Source of the DNA: Opitutales bacterium
GTDB lineage: Bacteria > Verrucomicrobiota > Verrucomicrobiia > Opitutales > T3Sed10-336
Assembly: GCA_007132315.1 (NCBI GenBank)
Contig: SLOW01000106.1
Coordinates: forward strand, 1 to 7,181
DNA: 7,181 nt
Reading direction: 5' to 3'
Numbering within the stretch: position 1 is the stretch's first letter; each line of letters starts with the position of its first letter. This document shows positions 4,248 to 7,181 of the stretch, piece after piece. Under the pieces are notes generated by a model that did no database searches, had not been told where the DNA came from, and saw nothing but the letters and a program-made list of their open reading frames with translations. A program made the translations under genes and the position numbers.

Positions 4248-7109
4248 TTGGACACGCAAAACGAAATTCATATCAAGGGTGCGCGCGAGCATAACCTGCG
4301 GGACCTGGAGTTGCGCATTCCCCGCGGCAAGCTGGTGGTTCTGACAGGTGTCAGCGGGTCGGGCAAGTCCTCGCTCGCCTTCGATACCTTGTACGCCGAG
4401 GGCTACCGGAAATACATGGAAAGTCTGTCCACCCGGGTGCGGCAGCTGCTTGAACAGGTGCGCCGGCCCGACGTCGATTTTATCCACGGGCTGTCGCCGG
4501 TTGTCGCGATCGAACAGCGCGAGGGCGGCGGTTCACCGCGCAGCACGGTGGCGACGGTCACCGAAATCGCGGATTACGCCCGGCTTCTCTGGTCGGTTCG
4601 CGGCGAGCAGCGGTGCCCGCGGGACGGCGGCGCCGTCAAGCGGCACACCCTGGACGAATGTGTGGAGAGCGTTCTCAGGGAACCGGACGGCAGCCGGGCG
4701 GTGCTGCTCGCGCCTTTCCTGAAGGCGAAGCCGTCGGTTGTTCGCGACGAGATCGGCGGTTTGCGCCACCGCGGTTTCCAGCGTGTCAGAATCGCGGGGG
4801 AGATCCGCTCGCTCGACGACCGCAATATCGTTCCCTCGGGGCGCGAGCCGATCGACGTCGAGATCGTGGTCGATCGCATCGTGGTGAAACCGGACCAGCG
4901 CGGAAGACTGGCCGACTCGCTGGAACTGGCGTTCCGGGAGGGGGGGGGTCGCGCGTTGCTGCTGGTGCGCGGGCCCAACGAAGAGGCGTGGCGCGAGATC
5001 CCGCTCAGCCGCCGCCTGGCTTGTACTGTCTGCGGCACCGGATTCGATCCGCTGACGCCGCGGCACTTCTCGTTCAATCACTCGGAGGGCCTGTGTCCGG
5101 AATGTGACGGCCTCGGGAGGAAGATGACGTTTTCGGAGCATCTGGTGGTGCCCGATCCGGAAAAATCGATCCGCGAAGGCGCGATCAAACCCTGGCGCCT
5201 GGGCGGCAAGAGCCTGATCATCCGGAACAATGCCATCCTGAAGCAACTCGCCGAACAATGGCCCTTCGATCCCCGCGCGCCGTGGAAGTCGTTGCCGGAG
5301 GAGGTCCGGCACGGCATCCTCCACGGTACCGGAGACCGCAAATTCACGTTCAAGCTGCGCCGCGGTCGAAAAACGGAACCGGCGCCGGTGCCGTTCGAGG
5401 GCGTGATCCCGCTTCTGGAAAAGAGCCGCCGGGAGACCCGCAGCGACGGTTTTCGCGCCCGCCTGGGCGCCTACATGGTGGCCGGTCCATGTCCGGGGTG
5501 CGGCGGGGGACGCCTGAATCCGGCTGCGGCCGCCGTCCGGGTGGCGGACAAGTCGCTTCCGGAGTTTTTCGCCATGAACCTGGTCGATGCCGAACGTTTC
5601 GGCGAATCGCTCGTCCGCCCGGGAGAGGATAACCGGGCGATGGAGGACGTAGTGGGAGGGCTGCGTCAGCGGCTGCGTTTTCTGTCACAGGTCGGATTGG
5701 ATTACCTGACGCTCGATCGCGCATACACCTCCCTGAGCGGGGGCGAGGCGCAGCGGGTGCGTCTGGCGACCCAGGTGGGTATGGGGCTGGTCGGCGTGTT
5801 GTACATCCTGGACGAACCGAGTATCGGGCTGCATGCGGTGGACAACGAGCGGCTGCTCGCCTCGCTCTTCGAACTGCGCGACCGCGGCAACAGCGTTCTG
5901 GTGGTCGAACACGACGAGGAAACGATCCGGCGCGCCGATCACTTGATCGAGATCGGTCCCGGCGCCGGCGTCGAGGGCGGGGCGATTCTGTACGAAGGCC
6001 CGCCGGAGGGCTGTTGCGACACCCGGGCCTCGCGGGCCGGACCCTACCTGGCCGGCCACTGGCGGGTCACCCGCGAGGCGGCGCCCAAGGAGCCAGGCGA
6101 AAAATGGTTGACGGTCCGGGGCGCCACGGAGAACAACCTGCGGCAAATCGACGCCGCGTTTCCGGTCGGGCTGCTGACGTGTGTGACCGGCGTCTCGGGC
6201 TCTGGAAAAAGCAGTCTGGTCAACGACGTCCTCGCCCGGGCCGCGGCTCTCCGGCTCAACCGGGCGAAAACCGTTCCCGGCTGCCACGCGGGGGTCGAGG
6301 GTTGGCGGCACTTCCGGACCATGGTGGAAGTCGATGCCGCCCCGATCGGCCGTTCCCCGCGATCGAACCCGGCCACCTACGTCAAACTGTTCGATCTCCT
6401 GCGGACCGTGTTCGCCCGCTGCCCGCTGGCCCGAATCCGCGGCTACGGCCCCGGCCGCTTCAGTTTCAACGTGCGGGGCGGACGCTGCGAGCGCTGCCAG
6501 GGCGACGGGGTGATCAGACTCAACATGGAATTTCTCGCGGACGCCGAGACCGAGTGCCCGAGTTGCCGGGGCAAACGCTACAACCGGGAGACCCTGGAAG
6601 TGCGGTTCAAAGGCCACACCATCGCTGACGTGCTGGGGTTGACCGTGAGCGAGTCGATGGACCTGTTTGCCAGCCACCCGCGCAGCATGGACAAGCTCGC
6701 GACGCTTGACGCCGTCGGTCTCGGTTACCTGCGCCTCGGTCAACCCGCACCGACTCTCTCCGGCGGCGAGGCCCAGCGGATCAAACTCTCGCTGGAACTC
6801 AGCCGCCGGGGACAGGGTCAGACCCTTTATATCCTGGACGAGCCGACCACCGGTCTCCACTGGGACGACGTGCAGAACCTGATGGATCTGCTTTTCCGCC
6901 TGCGCGACGCGGGCAACACGGTCGTCGTGATCGAACACCACCAGGACGTTCAGTGCCTCGCCGACTGGATCATCGATCTCGGGCCCGGCGGGGGCGTGCA
7001 CGGGGGATCGATTGTTTACGCCGGCCCGCCCGAGGGCCTGGCCGACGTTCCCGAATCCCGCACCGGCCGGGCCCTGTTGAAAATCTCAAAGATCCGGGCG
7101 TCCGCGTGA
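4248..7109 (+). CDS. uvrA: Excinuclease ABC subunit UvrA
   Basis: UvrA is the dimeric ATPase that recognises DNA damage and loads UvrB in nucleotide excision repair. At 953 residues it is full length (E. coli UvrA has 940). The first ABC module has Walker A GVSGSGKS at 34-41, signature LSGGEAQR at 496-503, Walker B LYILDEPS at 518-525 and His555. The second has Walker A at 648-655, signature at 837-844, Walker B LYILDEPT at 860-867 and His897. Zinc-binding cysteines are C259/C262/C283/C286, a CPGC at 415-418, and C747/C750/C770/C773. The conserved SPIGR-like segment (APIGRSPRSNPATY) is at 698-711. The start is TTG: an in-frame stop lies at 4230-4232, no ATG or GTG lies between, and the first internal ATG is beyond Walker A. 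No Shine-Dalgarno sequence is visible. Residues 91-97 read REGGGSP where most UvrAs have a KTTSHNP-like stretch, marking a divergent subfamily. All ATPase and zinc residues are present, so activity is expected. Confidence 0.97.
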   Translation: MDTQNEIHIKGAREHNLRDLELRIPRGKLVVLTGVSGSGKSSLAFDTLYAEGYRKYMESLSTRVRQLLEQVRRPDVDFIHGLSPVVAIEQREGGGSPRSTVATVTEIADYARLLWSVRGEQRCPRDGGAVKRHTLDECVESVLREPDGSRAVLLAPFLKAKPSVVRDEIGGLRHRGFQRVRIAGEIRSLDDRNIVPSGREPIDVEIVVDRIVVKPDQRGRLADSLELAFREGGGRALLLVRGPNEEAWREIPLSRRLACTVCGTGFDPLTPRHFSFNHSEGLCPECDGLGRKMTFSEHLVVPDPEKSIREGAIKPWRLGGKSLIIRNNAILKQLAEQWPFDPRAPWKSLPEEVRHGILHGTGDRKFTFKLRRGRKTEPAPVPFEGVIPLLEKSRRETRSDGFRARLGAYMVAGPCPGCGGGRLNPAAAAVRVADKSLPEFFAMNLVDAERFGESLVRPGEDNRAMEDVVGGLRQRLRFLSQVGLDYLTLDRAYTSLSGGEAQRVRLATQVGMGLVGVLYILDEPSIGLHAVDNERLLASLFELRDRGNSVLVVEHDEETIRRADHLIEIGPGAGVEGGAILYEGPPEGCCDTRASRAGPYLAGHWRVTREAAPKEPGEKWLTVRGATENNLRQIDAAFPVGLLTCVTGVSGSGKSSLVNDVLARAAALRLNRAKTVPGCHAGVEGWRHFRTMVEVDAAPIGRSPRSNPATYVKLFDLLRTVFARCPLARIRGYGPGRFSFNVRGGRCERCQGDGVIRLNMEFLADAETECPSCRGKRYNRETLEVRFKGHTIADVLGLTVSESMDLFASHPRSMDKLATLDAVGLGYLRLGQPAPTLSGGEAQRIKLSLELSRRGQGQTLYILDEPTTGLHWDDVQNLMDLLFRLRDAGNTVVVIEHHQDVQCLADWIIDLGPGGGVHGGSIVYAGPPEGLADVPESRTGRALLKISKIRASA

Positions 7110-7181
7110 GAAAGCGCGGGGCACAAACGGGTTTGGTCCCATCGCACCGGTTGACCTTTTTTCGATTGTTGGTTTAAGTGA
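7110..7181. other. Downstream flank of uvrA
   Basis: There are 72 bp after the uvrA stop codon to the window edge. A run of six T residues lies at 7157-7162, but the sequence before it (GGT ... ACC around 7138-7149) forms only a weak stem. An intrinsic terminator is therefore possible but not supported. No gene start is visible. Confidence 0.4.

Noticed and set aside
4109..4255. N-terminal 49-residue extension of the glutaredoxin
   Set aside because: The frame is open, but the extension has no family similarity, no signal-peptide character, and would overlap the uvrA start. The ATG at 4108 fits the fold.
5685..7001. Minus-strand open frame of 438 codons inside uvrA
   Set aside because: It is antisense to the second half of uvrA, whose Walker, signature and zinc motifs are intact on the plus strand. 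Long antisense frames are expected in GC-rich genes.
7138..7162. Intrinsic terminator after uvrA
   Set aside because: A six-T run is present, but the preceding stem has only about three strong pairs plus wobbles, too weak to call.

Overview
The window looks like an ordinary chromosomal segment of a GC-rich Gram-negative-type bacterium. It has compact single-copy housekeeping genes, short intergenic gaps, and no transposase, phage gene, tRNA, rRNA or CRISPR array. The wording of the UvrA protein and of the small glutaredoxin reminds me of Verrucomicrobia and other PVC-superphylum bacteria. That is recollection, not a search result, so the taxonomic hint is weak. Five of the six genes lack a convincing Shine-Dalgarno sequence, which fits lineages that often initiate without one.

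Layout: five genes lie on the minus strand and one on the plus strand. Reading the minus strand from its upstream end, they are a glutaredoxin-family protein (4108-3827), an AI-2E/PerM-family multi-pass membrane protein (3743-2607), a small DoxX-family membrane protein (2514-2092), a divergent PfkB-family sugar kinase (1909-983) and NAD kinase (815 down to the window edge, missing only its last few residues). The gaps between them are 83, 92, 182 and 167 bp, so they are co-directional but not tightly packed, and a single operon is not established. uvrA (4248-7109) is transcribed divergently from the glutaredoxin gene across a 139-bp spacer and begins with TTG.

How the genes relate: UvrA is the damage-recognition ATPase of nucleotide excision repair. 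Glutaredoxin and DoxX are redox-associated, NAD kinase supplies NADP(H), and the PfkB kinase phosphorylates a sugar or sugar phosphate. A shared oxidative-stress theme can be imagined but rests on neighbourhood only.

The most unusual parts are non-coding or local. A degenerate 7-bp tandem repeat abuts the start codon of the sugar kinase. Three consecutive inverted repeats fill the 182-bp gap upstream of that gene. A hairpin containing the very stable GCGAAGC core lies just before the uvrA start. There is also a nine-G homopolymer inside uvrA, and the sugar kinase and UvrA both differ from canonical relatives at normally conserved positions. I found no convincing new multi-gene system.
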